Below, in pieces: positions 18,913 to 26,824 of a stretch of 37,051 bases of DNA. The notes beneath the pieces were generated by a model. The model saw only the letters and a program-made list of their open reading frames with translations. It did no database searches and was not told where the DNA came from. The translations under genes and the position numbers were made by a program. The DNA lies in assembly GCF_004348515.1 (NCBI RefSeq), contig NZ_SMKH01000041.1, positions 1 to 37,051 on the forward strand, in the 5' to 3' direction. Position 1 is the first letter of the stretch, and the number at the start of each line of letters is the position of its first letter. This stretch comes from Actinomadura sp. KC345 (lineage in GTDB: Bacteria > Actinomycetota > Actinomycetes > Streptosporangiales > Streptosporangiaceae).

Positions 18913-19406
18913 TGGGCGTCCGGCTCACCGAGGAAGAGGCGTGGTCCCGGCTGGCGAGTGCGCACACCGGGATCCTCACCACCCTGCGCCGGGACGGCCG
19001 GCCGGTGCCGCTGCCGGTGTGGTTCACCGCCCTCGACCGGCGGTGCTACCTGCGAACCCCGGCCGCTTCGGCGAAGGTCGGCCGCATCCGGCGCGACCCC
19101 CGGGCGTCGCTGCTGATCGAGTCCGGGACGCGCTGGGTCGAACTGGCCGCGGTCCTTTTGCACGGCACCGCCTCCATCGTGACGGACGAAGCAGAGCGGG
19201 CCGAGGCCCTGGAGGCGCTGAACGCCAAGTACGCGGATCACGGTCCGCCGTCGACGCGGCTGCCCGACGCCGCACGCGCTCATTACTCGTCCTCGGCCGT
19301 GATCCGCTTCGAGCCGACCGAACCTCCCATCACCTGGGACAACGCGCGACTTCGCCTTCGCGATGACCACCGGCCGCAGCGGGAGGGGCGGCCGGACGCC
19401 GCCTGA
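18912..19406 (+). CDS. pyridoxamine 5'-phosphate oxidase-family split-barrel protein
   Basis: A 164-residue protein with the FMN/F420-binding split beta-barrel pattern: LASAHTGILTTLRRDGRPVPLPVWFTALDRRCYLRT, then SAKVGRIRRDPRASLLIESG and a conserved GTASIV strand. In actinobacteria such proteins include F420H2-dependent reductases, flavin reductases and haem oxygenase-like members. Its exact cofactor cannot be told here. The TGATG junction with the ligase gene implies coupled translation, so it probably works on the same pathway, perhaps reducing an unsaturated or ring intermediate. That role is inference. Confidence 0.75.
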   Translation: MGVRLTEEEAWSRLASAHTGILTTLRRDGRPVPLPVWFTALDRRCYLRTPAASAKVGRIRRDPRASLLIESGTRWVELAAVLLHGTASIVTDEAERAEALEALNAKYADHGPPSTRLPDAARAHYSSSAVIRFEPTEPPITWDNARLRLRDDHRPQREGRPDAA

Positions 19407-19459
19407 GGCGCCGCAGCGACCTGCTCCCAGCACGCCGAGACCAGACCAGAAGGGGCACC

Positions 19460-20746
19460 ATGACCGAGAGCACCGAGACCACGGCGCAGCGCCGGGAACT
19501 CGACGAGGCGACCTCCTCCAGCCTCGTCAGCACCGACATCGAGAAGGACCGGGAGATCGTCGGCCGGGACTGGGCCGTCCGCAACCAGGAACTCCTCGGG
19601 ACGGCCACCCCCGAGGCGATCCGCAACTTCGCGACGAGCTACGGGGACGACAACCCGCTGTTCGGCGACCCCGAGTACGGTCGTGGTACCCGCTGGGGAG
19701 GCCAGATCGCGCCGCCGATCATGGCGGCGATCCTGAACGCTCCCCTGCGCGGAGACCGAGCCGCCGCGGACGAGCGCGGAGGCAGCTACCGCGGGATCCA
19801 CGCGTTCGTGTCCGGCGGAACCTGGGACTGGTACCGGCCGATCCGTCCCGGCGACACCATTTACAGTTTCGGCGGCCTGGAGTCGGTCGAGGAGAAGCGG
19901 TCGGAGTTCGCCGGCCGGTCGGTCATCAAGGTCAACCGCAAGGTCAAGATGAACCAGCACGCCGAGGTCGTCGGCGTCTACCGGACCCTGATCATCTACA
20001 CCGAGCGGAAGAAGGCCAGGGAACACGGCAAGTACGCGACCATCGAGGCTCCGAACTACACCGACGAACAGCTCGCGGAGATCGACGGACTGCTCGCCGC
20101 CGAACGGTCTCGCGGCGGCGTCCCCCGCTACTTCGAGGACGTCGAGGTCGGCGAGACCCTTTCCCGGATGGCCAGGGGGCCGCTCACCACCACGGACATC
20201 ATCGTCTTCCACGCCGGCGGATACGGATTCGTCCCGTACGGCCTGAAGACCGGCCGCATCGGCTACCAGAACCGGCGGCGGATCCCCGCCTTCTACGTCA
20301 AGAACGAGTACGGCGCCCCCGATGTCGCGCAGCGCGTTCACTGGGACTCCGAATGGGCCCAGGCGATCGGCAACCCCCGCGCCTACGACTACGGGGTGCT
20401 GCGCGAGTGCTGGATGCACCACTGCCTCACCGACTGGGCGGGCGACGACGGCTGGGTCATGCGCCAGCACGACGAGATCCGCAAGTTCAACTACCAGGGC
20501 GACACCCAGTTCCTGTCCGGTGAGGTCACAGGCAAGTACGAGGAGGACGGGCGGAGCCTGGCGGAGGTCTCCGTCACGGCCAGGAACCAGCGCGATGAGG
20601 TCACGATGAAGGGCACCGGCACGATCGCATTGCCCAGCCGCGAGCGTGGCCCGGCGCTCCTGCCCGAGGTGCCCGCCGACCTCCAGCGCCGCGCGATCGA
20701 GATGATGGCCCGTCACGGTGAACTGCTGCGCGAGGTGAACCGGTGA
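19460..20746 (+). CDS. double-hotdog MaoC-type acyl dehydratase
   Basis: 428 residues with two hotdog domains. The N-terminal one (about 30-190) has FATSYGDDNPLFGDPEYGRGTRWGG and IAPPIM, the FAS1-like dehydratase/MaoC N-terminal motif with the usual Asp and aromatic positions. The C-terminal one (about 215-420) begins YFEDVEVGETLSRMARGPLTTTDIIVFHAGG, the MaoC entry motif, and ends with DEVTMKGTGTIALPS. Such proteins hydrate enoyl-CoA substrates, often bulky or branched ones (R-specific hydratases, steroid side-chain enzymes). ATG 19460 follows AGAAGGGG after a 53-base gap. Its stop overlaps the next gene's GTG. Confidence 0.82.
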   Translation: MTESTETTAQRRELDEATSSSLVSTDIEKDREIVGRDWAVRNQELLGTATPEAIRNFATSYGDDNPLFGDPEYGRGTRWGGQIAPPIMAAILNAPLRGDRAAADERGGSYRGIHAFVSGGTWDWYRPIRPGDTIYSFGGLESVEEKRSEFAGRSVIKVNRKVKMNQHAEVVGVYRTLIIYTERKKAREHGKYATIEAPNYTDEQLAEIDGLLAAERSRGGVPRYFEDVEVGETLSRMARGPLTTTDIIVFHAGGYGFVPYGLKTGRIGYQNRRRIPAFYVKNEYGAPDVAQRVHWDSEWAQAIGNPRAYDYGVLRECWMHHCLTDWAGDDGWVMRQHDEIRKFNYQGDTQFLSGEVTGKYEEDGRSLAEVSVTARNQRDEVTMKGTGTIALPSRERGPALLPEVPADLQRRAIEMMARHGELLREVNR

Positions 20747-21540
20747 CCGAGGGGCCTCGCTGCCAGACCGACGAGCACGGCGTGCTGCGCATCACCCTCG
20801 CCCGTCCGGAGAAGGCGAACGCGCTGCGGCGGTCGGACGTGACCGCACTGCTGGCCGCGCTGGAGCCGGTGGCGTCCGGGAGAGAGATCCGCGCGGTCCT
20901 GATCGACGCCGAGGGCAGGCATTTCTGCGGCGGCGCCGACCTGGTGGCGGCGAATCCACCCGGTTCGCCCCGCCCCGCGCTGGGCGATATGACGCGCAAC
21001 CTGGCCACGGCAGCGCACCGGCTGGTGCGGATGCTGTGGGAGCTTCCGATCCCGACCGTCGCCGCCGTCCAGGGAAATGCGGTCGGTCTCGGCCTCCATC
21101 TCGCTCTCGCGTGCGACTTCGTGATCGCAGGCCGGGAAGCCATTTTCTCCGAGCCGTTCACCAGACGCGGATTCTGTCCCGACAGCGGTGCCACCTATCT
21201 GCTGCCCCGCCTGATCGGCGTCGCCCGAGCCAAGCAGATGCTCATGCGCGGCATCGCCGTCCCCGCCGATCAGGCACTCGATTGGGGCATGGTCGGCCAG
21301 GTCGTCCCGGACGCCGACCTGGCCGGCACCGCCGAGGCCCTCGCGGTCGAGCTGGCGGCCGGGCCGACCTTCGTGCACGGCCTCACCAAGACGCTGATCT
21401 CCGACCACCTCACCGCCGACCTGCCACGCGCCCTGACGGCCGAGGCCCACGCCGTGGAGCTCAGCCTGCGCGGCGAGGACTTCCGAGAGGGCATCCGGGC
21501 CTTCCTGGAGCGCCGCCCACCCGTCTTCAGCGGTTGCTGA
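20743..21540 (+). CDS. enoyl-CoA hydratase/isomerase family protein
   Basis: A 265-residue crotonase starting at GTG 20743 within the GTGA overlap. It shows ITLARPEKANALRRSD, the first oxyanion block GRHFCGGADLV, the second block QGNAVGLGLHLALACD, and SEPFTRRGFCPDSGATYLLPR. The PDSG Asp is the catalytic residue of PaaG/dienoyl-isomerase-type members, while the paired Glu residues of classical hydratases are missing. An enoyl-CoA isomerase role is therefore favoured over simple hydration, complementing the MaoC hydratase upstream. The C-terminus FREGIRAFLERRPPVF is standard for the family. Confidence 0.87.
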   Translation: MTEGPRCQTDEHGVLRITLARPEKANALRRSDVTALLAALEPVASGREIRAVLIDAEGRHFCGGADLVAANPPGSPRPALGDMTRNLATAAHRLVRMLWELPIPTVAAVQGNAVGLGLHLALACDFVIAGREAIFSEPFTRRGFCPDSGATYLLPRLIGVARAKQMLMRGIAVPADQALDWGMVGQVVPDADLAGTAEALAVELAAGPTFVHGLTKTLISDHLTADLPRALTAEAHAVELSLRGEDFREGIRAFLERRPPVFSGC

Positions 21541-21567
21541 CCCGGCCGGCACCGAGGAGGACGACCG

Positions 21568-22686
21568 ATGCAGATCACTTTCACCAGGGAACAAGAGGAC
21601 TTGCGCGCGGTCCTGCGCGGGTTCCTCGCCGAGAACTCCGACGTCCGCGCCCTGATCGACGGCGAGGGCGGACATGACCCGCACCTCTGGCGCCGGATGG
21701 CCGGCGAGATCGGCGTGCAGGGGCTGGCGATTCCCGAGAGGTACGGCGGCGCCGGCGGTACCTCCGCCGAGCTGTGCGTGGTGTTCGAGGAACTCGGCCG
21801 CACGCTGGCCGGGGGCGCGATGCTCGGAACGATCGGGATGGCCGTCCCGGCGCTGCTGGCCTCCGGCACCGGGGGTCTCCAGGCCGAACTGCTGTCCGGC
21901 ATCGCCGACGGCTCCCTCGTCGCGGCCGTCGCCGTCGCCGAGAGCGACGGGAGCTGGGACCTTCCGCGACCCGCCACGAAAGCTTGTCCTGCCACGGGCT
22001 CCTTCCTGCTGGAAGGCGCCAAATACTTTGTCCCGGACGGCATGGTCGCGGACCTGTTCCTGGTGTCCGCCGCCACACCTGACGGACCCGCTCTGTTCGC
22101 CGTCCTCGGCGACGCGGCGGGACTCAGCCGCACCGCGCACGCGACGGTGGACCGCACCCGTGGCCTGGCGAGGATCGACTTCGCCTCCACTCCGGCATGG
22201 CTGCTCGAGATGGGCACCCACGCTCTCGAGGAGGCGCTCGACCATGGCCGCGCCGCCCTCGCCGCCGAGCAGGCCGGAGGAGCCCAGCACTGCCTGGAGA
22301 TGGCCGTCGAGTACGCCAAGAGCCGGCACCAGTTCGGCCGTCCGATCGGCAGCTTCCAGGCGATCAAGCACCATGCCGCGGACATGCTCGTGGCGGTCGA
22401 GTCCGCACGCTCAGCGGCCTACTATGCCTCGCTCGCGCCGCAGGAGGACCCGTCTCGGCTGTCCATCGCCGCCACAACGGCACAGGTGTGCTGCTCCCAG
22501 GCCTACACCCACGTCGCCGCCGAGACGATCCAGATTCACGGCGGCATTGGCTTCACCTGGGAACACGACGCACATCTCTACTACAAGCGAGCCAAGTCCG
22601 ATGAAGTCCTGCTCGGCGGCCCAGACTGGCACCGCGATCGCCTCGCCCGGCTGATCGGAATCGTCGAGGAGGACACCGATGACTGA
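21568..22686 (+). CDS. acyl-CoA dehydrogenase-family protein, small-subunit type
   Basis: 372 residues with the acyl-CoA dehydrogenase fold: FTREQEDLRAVLRGFLAEN, the AIPERYGGAGG loop, a shortened middle domain, then YAKSRHQFGRPIGSFQAIKHHAADM and IQIHGGIGFTWEHDAHLYYKRA. The C-terminus lacks the GTSE/GTAE catalytic loop and the FAD-contacting middle segment is degenerate. This resembles the non-catalytic partner of actinobacterial alpha2beta2 heteromeric dehydrogenases (the FadE pairs of steroid catabolism). GAGGAGG precedes ATG 21568. It overlaps the next dehydrogenase by 8 bases, supporting a paired complex. No standalone activity is predicted. Confidence 0.85.
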   Translation: MQITFTREQEDLRAVLRGFLAENSDVRALIDGEGGHDPHLWRRMAGEIGVQGLAIPERYGGAGGTSAELCVVFEELGRTLAGGAMLGTIGMAVPALLASGTGGLQAELLSGIADGSLVAAVAVAESDGSWDLPRPATKACPATGSFLLEGAKYFVPDGMVADLFLVSAATPDGPALFAVLGDAAGLSRTAHATVDRTRGLARIDFASTPAWLLEMGTHALEEALDHGRAALAAEQAGGAQHCLEMAVEYAKSRHQFGRPIGSFQAIKHHAADMLVAVESARSAAYYASLAPQEDPSRLSIAATTAQVCCSQAYTHVAAETIQIHGGIGFTWEHDAHLYYKRAKSDEVLLGGPDWHRDRLARLIGIVEEDTDD

Positions 22687-23836
22687 CGACGAGACCTTCC
22701 GGGCGGCTCTACGCGAGTTCCTGGACGAGTACGCACCCGGCAAGGCGCCGCGCGGCGCGGCGGAACGACTCGCGTTCCAGAAGACCTGGGCCGCCACCAA
22801 GTTCGACCACGGCTTCGCTGGGCCTTCCTGGCCCAGGGAGCACGGCGGCATGGACCTGCCCTTCACCCAGCAGGTGATCTACAACCAGGAAATGGCACGG
22901 TTCCGTGTCCCCAAGCACCCCGGCACGGGCTGGGAGATGGTCGGCCCGACACTGATCGAGCACGGAACGTCCGCACAGCGGGAGCGATACCTGAAGCCGA
23001 TGCTGAGGGGCGACGAGGTGTGGGCCCAGGGCTTCTCCGAGCCGGACGCCGGATCGGACCTCCCGGCCCTGCGGACGACCGCCCGCCGCAACGGCGACCA
23101 CTACGTCGTCGCCGGACAGAAGGTGTGGAACACCAACGCCGAGAAGGCGGACATGTGCTTCATCCTCGCCCGCACCGGCACCCGCGAATCCCGCCAGGAC
23201 GGCATCAGCTACCTCCTGGTCGACGCGCACGCGCCCGGCGTGACCATCCGCCCGATCCGCGACATGGCCGACCGCGAGCACTTCTGTGAAATCCACTTCG
23301 ACGACGTCCGAGTGCCGGTCACCGACCGGGTGGGCGAGGAGAACCGGGGCTGGCGAATCGCCCGCAGCACCCTCGGACACGAACGATCCGCCGGTGCGCT
23401 CACCCAAGCCGCGTTCTACCGCCGGATCGTTGACGAACTGATCGCCCTCGCCCGCGCCAGAGGAGCACACCACGACGTCGGGGTCCGGCGTCGCCTGGCC
23501 GACTTCGACGCGCGCGTGCGCGTGATGGGCGTGCACGCCGCCAGGACCATTGAGGCGATCGCCGCGAGCGGAGAACCGGGCCCCACGTCGTCGATCTCAC
23601 GCCTGTACAACAGCACATTCGAACAGGAACTGCACGAGTTCGCAGTCGACCTTCTAGGCCCGTACGGACTGCTCACGAAAGACGACGCCGAGACGATCCA
23701 GAAAGGTCGCTGGAGTACCGGTTGGCTGGCCACCCGCGCCTCCACGATCGGAGCGGGAACGGCGGAGATCCAACGCAACACCATCGCCGAACAGGTCCTG
23801 GGCCTCCCACACGACCCGGCAATGCCCAAGCGATAG
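22679..23836 (+). CDS. acyl-CoA dehydrogenase, catalytic partner
   Basis: 385 residues. N-terminal FRAALREFLDEY, GPSWPREHGGMDLPFTQQVIYNQEMA, middle-domain GFSEPDAGSDLPALRT with KVWNTNAEKAD, LGHERSAG in the helix that supplies the catalytic Glu in long-chain/isovaleryl-type enzymes, and C-terminal GAGTAEIQRNTIAEQVLGLP. All features of an active FAD enzyme are present. Together with the preceding, overlapping, degenerate dehydrogenase it probably forms a heteromer that desaturates a bulky acyl-CoA. Last gene of the plus-strand operon; a TPR-regulator relic follows directly. Confidence 0.9.
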   Translation: MTDDETFRAALREFLDEYAPGKAPRGAAERLAFQKTWAATKFDHGFAGPSWPREHGGMDLPFTQQVIYNQEMARFRVPKHPGTGWEMVGPTLIEHGTSAQRERYLKPMLRGDEVWAQGFSEPDAGSDLPALRTTARRNGDHYVVAGQKVWNTNAEKADMCFILARTGTRESRQDGISYLLVDAHAPGVTIRPIRDMADREHFCEIHFDDVRVPVTDRVGEENRGWRIARSTLGHERSAGALTQAAFYRRIVDELIALARARGAHHDVGVRRRLADFDARVRVMGVHAARTIEAIAASGEPGPTSSISRLYNSTFEQELHEFAVDLLGPYGLLTKDDAETIQKGRWSTGWLATRASTIGAGTAEIQRNTIAEQVLGLPHDPAMPKR

Positions 23837-23839
23837 CCG

Positions 23840-24316
23840 TGGCCCGCGCATGCCAGCCTGCTGAAACCGCCATGGACCACGCCGAATCACAGGCCAAAGC
23901 ACTCGGCAGTTATGACTTCCGCCTCGATGAATTACCACATCGCCCAGGTCCGCTACGCACTGGGCGACAAGCGCAACTCCATCACGGCCATGGAACAAGC
24001 CGACCGCGTCCGCGACGCGGTCTACCGGCGCGCCCGCGTCCGTCACCTGGGCGCCCTCGCCGAACGCAAACTTGAGATCGGGCACCTCGAGGAAGCCTGC
24101 AGCGACTGGAGCCGCACGCTCGACGACCCCGCCGTCCAATCCGGCCGATGCGACAACCGCTTCGACACGATGATGAAGTCACTCAAGCCACACCGGCGCA
24201 ACCCTCACGCGAAAGCGCTCTATGAACGCTGTTTGCGGACGACGGTCGTCGACGGGCCGGGTGCCGGCTACTCGGGCGGGACCCGCTCGCGATCAATGGG
24301 CCGTCCTGACGGTTGA
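23840..24316 (+). pseudogene. C-terminal remnant of a TPR/XRE-type regulator
   Basis: Two frames carry consecutive pieces of a TPR region common at the C-terminus of actinobacterial XRE-type regulators: ACQPAETAMDHAESQAKALGS, then after a one-base shift near 23930 YHIAQVRYALGDKRNSITAMEQADRVRD, then YRRARVRHLGALAERKLEIGHLEEAC and FDTMMKSLKPHRRNP with KALYER. The N-terminal HTH half is absent and the upstream sequence is the dehydrogenase gene. This is a truncated, frameshifted relic marking a recombination seam. Similarity is from recalled family pattern; the full parent gene is not in the window. Confidence 0.7.
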
Positions 24317-24374
24317 CGACGGCATCACGATCGTCGATCCCGGCACGCTCGCTTCGACGTCACCCGCGAGGCGA

Positions 24375-24416
24375 ACGAGTGGTCCGGCCGCAAGGGCCGG
24401 TGGCCGGACCACTCGT
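24375..24416. terminator. strong hairpin terminator
   Basis: A perfect 15-bp inverted repeat: arms ACGAGTGGTCCGGCC (24375-24389) and GGCCGGACCACTCGT (24402-24416), with a 12-base loop. It lies 14 bases past the stop codon of the leftward amidohydrolase gene, on the terminator side. There is no U-tract, as usual in high-GC actinomycetes. It could also stop rightward read-through from the catabolic operon. Confidence 0.8.
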
Positions 24417-24429
24417 GCGGCAACGGTCG

Positions 24430-26268
24430 TCAGGTGTGGTTGTGGCAGCACGCGCCGCGGTTGAGGCGGGCGGCGCCCCGGGTGTTGCGGCGGGTGACGG
24501 CCGCGGGTGCGATGGCGGGGGTGGCCTTGCCGTCGTAGACGACCTTGCCGCCGAGGACGGTTCCGGTGATGGGCAGTTCGACCAGCGAGGACGGGTCGGT
24601 GTCGAGCATGTCGCCTCCGACGATGCACACGTCGCCGGCCATGCCGGGCTCCAGGGTGCCCTTCCAGCGTTCGGCGTGGTCCTGCCAGGCGCCGGTCCGG
24701 GTGTAGCTCACGAGGGCTTCCTTGACGGTGATGCGCTCGGCCGCACCGGCCACGCCGCCGAACTGGCCCGCGCGCGTCACCGCCGACTGCACGCCCTGCA
24801 GCAGGCTCGGCGAGGTCACGGGGGCGTCGGACGCGCTGGTGACCTTGACGCCCGAGTCCAGCGCCGTGCGGTAAGGCCACTGGTAGTCGGTGCGCTCGGG
24901 GCCCAGGTGCGGGTCGAGGGTGCGGCCGAGGACGTACTTGATGGTGGCGTTCATGTTGACGCCGATCCCGTGGCGGGCCATCGTGCGCAGGGTTCCAGGC
25001 GGGGTCAGGTCGCCGTGGATGATGTAGTGGCGCGGATCGCGGATGCGCCGGTTGGCGCGCATCGCGGCCAGATAGCCCGCGACCACCGCGTCGATGCCCG
25101 CGTCGCCGGTGGAGTGGGTGCCCACCTGCATCCCGGCGTCGTGGGCGAGGCGGATCATCTTGTGCAGGTTCGCGACCTGCTCCTCGATCGTGTCGCCCTG
25201 CGTGACCGGGGTGGCGTTACTGCCGTCCAGGTAGGGCTCGTGCAGCCAGGCGGTCTGCGCCGCGGTCGGCACCCCGTCCACGCTGATCTTCATCCCGGCG
25301 ACCCGCAGCATCCGCGGGTCGACGCCGCGCAGTGGGTCGTAGCTGTCGAGCATCTCGCGTACCTGGTCGGGATGGCGGCCACCCATGATCAGCGCGGTGA
25401 TGCGGAGCGGCAGCGTGCCCGCACCGTACTTGCCGCCGTACATCGCGAGCTGCTGCAGGGTGATGCCCGGATCGGTGATGCTGGTGATGCCCTGGGCGTG
25501 GCACAGCCTGATCGCGGCGTCGATGGCGCCGGCGGTCTCCTCCGCGGTGTAGGGCGGAACATGCGGGGTGACCAGGCCCTGCGCGCTCTCCCGCAGGACG
25601 CCGTTCGGCTCCCCGTCGGCGTCCTTCCCGATGATCCCGCCGGGCGGCGCCGGGGTGTCGCGGGTGATGCCTGCGATCCGCAGCGCGTGGGAATTCGCGG
25701 ACATCATGTGCCCGGAGAAGTCGCGCAGGATGACCGGGTGGTTCCCGGAGACGGGGTCGAGGTCGGCCTTGGTCGGGGGGTGCGGCAGCCGGTTCTCGTT
25801 CCAGCCCTGCCCGCGGATCCAGGAGTCGGGCGCGGTCGCGACGGCCACGGCGGCCGCCACGGAGTCGACGATCTCCTGGATGGTCTCGAAGTTCGCCTCG
25901 ATGGTGAACGGCGGGAAGTCCAGGCCGTAGCCGCCCAGGTGCAGGTGGGAGTCGTTGATGCCGGGCAGCACGGTGCCGCCCTCGGCGTTGACCGATTCGG
26001 TGCGCCGTCCGGCCAGGCGGCGGACGTCGCGTTCCCGGCCGACACCGATCACCACCCCGCCGCGGATGGCGACGGCCTCGGCGGTGCGCAGGTGCCTGTC
26101 CATGACCTGCACGCGCCCGTTGTAGATGATCAGGTCGGCGGGCCCGCGTCCACCACCGTGGGCCTGCGCGGACGCGGGACCTGCGGACAGCATCGGGACG
26201 GCCGCGGCGCAGGCGGCCACGCCGGCCGCCTGGCCCAGAAAGCGGCGGCGGTTGATTCCGGTGGTCAT
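24430..26268 (-). CDS. Tat-exported amidohydrolase, YtcJ-like (amidohydrolase family 3)
   Basis: 612 residues. A Tat signal NRRRFLGQAAG (6-16) ends with PASA|QA near residue 34. The metal-dependent hydrolase body has ADLIIYNGRVQVMDR, the HxH metal pair His108/His110 in NDSHLHLGG, GQGWNENRLPHPPTKADLD (YtcJ-type), EPNGVLRE, THSTGDAGID, and the last metal Asp in TSASDAPV. A composite-domain end LELPITGTVLGGKVVYDG-like follows. The C-terminus has an unusual ACCHNHT tail after a basic stretch. Such enzymes hydrolyse amides, often N-acyl or cyclic substrates; the substrate is unknown. It is exported folded, so a cofactor-loaded enzyme outside the membrane is expected. Terminator at 24375; a gap with IS remains lies upstream. 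Confidence 0.87.
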   Translation of the reverse strand: MTTGINRRRFLGQAAGVAACAAAVPMLSAGPASAQAHGGGRGPADLIIYNGRVQVMDRHLRTAEAVAIRGGVVIGVGRERDVRRLAGRRTESVNAEGGTVLPGINDSHLHLGGYGLDFPPFTIEANFETIQEIVDSVAAAVAVATAPDSWIRGQGWNENRLPHPPTKADLDPVSGNHPVILRDFSGHMMSANSHALRIAGITRDTPAPPGGIIGKDADGEPNGVLRESAQGLVTPHVPPYTAEETAGAIDAAIRLCHAQGITSITDPGITLQQLAMYGGKYGAGTLPLRITALIMGGRHPDQVREMLDSYDPLRGVDPRMLRVAGMKISVDGVPTAAQTAWLHEPYLDGSNATPVTQGDTIEEQVANLHKMIRLAHDAGMQVGTHSTGDAGIDAVVAGYLAAMRANRRIRDPRHYIIHGDLTPPGTLRTMARHGIGVNMNATIKYVLGRTLDPHLGPERTDYQWPYRTALDSGVKVTSASDAPVTSPSLLQGVQSAVTRAGQFGGVAGAAERITVKEALVSYTRTGAWQDHAERWKGTLEPGMAGDVCIVGGDMLDTDPSSLVELPITGTVLGGKVVYDGKATPAIAPAAVTRRNTRGAARLNRGACCHNHT

Positions 26269-26542
26269 CGTGCGTTCCCTTCGGCTGCGGGGAAACAGGT
26301 GTGCGGCACGGCGCGGGTCTCGTGGGTGCTCGGACGGTGCGATGTCACGGACGGCTCCAATGCCGGGCGGGCCCTACGAGCTTGTTTGGGCCCACACGAT
26401 TGCCGAGATCGTACGGGCTCAAATGAAATCTGCCAAGGGCTTGCTCGGCGGCGCCCGACGGCCGCTTGACGATGTATCTAGCTTGTTAGTTGGTTGGATC
26501 CGGCCATGGTGGCCATGGGGTGGACAGTGCGGTGACCAGGGG
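26269..26542. other. upstream gap of the amidohydrolase, no gene seen
   Basis: About 270 bases between the amidohydrolase start and the IS relic. It must hold the amidohydrolase promoter, but I see no clear -35/-10 pair or inverted repeat. An AT-richer stretch near 26395-26500 (CTAGCTTGTTAGTTGG at 26479-26494) is compositionally different and may be remains of the inserted element's flank. Confidence 0.35.
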
Positions 26543-26700
26543 GAGGCGCTCTGGGCGCGCATGCAGACCGAACGACTCGACCGGCAACGCCGGCGGACCC
26601 GCGTCGAACTCGCCAACGCGATCTTCGAGTGCATCGAAGGGCTCTGCAGCCGCCGCCGAAAGCACTCCGCCCTGGGCTACATGACGACTCCTTCCGCTAC
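26543..26700 (+). mobile_element. IS3-family transposase (OrfB) C-terminal remnant
   Basis: The plus frame reads EALWARMQTERLDRQRRRTRVELANAIFECIEG followed by SRRRKHSALGYMT. This is the end of the IS3-group DDE transposase: AESFW(S/A)RMQTELLDRQ with the final catalytic Glu, then the YNRRRRHSALGYLTP block. Only about 50 codons remain; the rest of the transposase, OrfA and terminal repeats are missing or beyond recognition. It is a dead relic of an insertion event between the amidohydrolase and the TetR/MFS pair. Confidence 0.8.
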
Positions 26701-26820
26701 AGCGACACGGTCGACATCGACGCCGGCTTCCTCACCGGCCTGGTCGCCCTCGCGGCCGTCGGCAGCTACCGCTTCCGCCAGCGCCGCTGGCAGCGCCTCG
26801 TCCACCCGGCCACCACCTGA
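26701..26820 (+). pseudogene. short unrecognised C-terminal fragment
   Basis: A plus-strand frame running into TGA 26818-26820 encodes a hydrophobic piece, DIDAGFLTGLVALAAVGSYRFRQRRW, that looks like one membrane helix followed by a basic tail. It starts directly after the IS3 relic and has no start or upstream domain. It may be the truncated end of a gene cut by the insertion. I cannot assign a family. Confidence 0.25.
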
Positions 26821-26824
26821 ACCG

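Noticed and set aside
20713..22374. 553-codon minus-strand open frame
   Set aside because: Antisense to a crotonase and an acyl-CoA dehydrogenase with recognisable family motifs; low-information translation.
24313..26469. 718-codon plus-strand open frame
   Set aside because: Antisense to the amidohydrolase; no domain pattern, and the minus frame has Tat signal and metal ligands.
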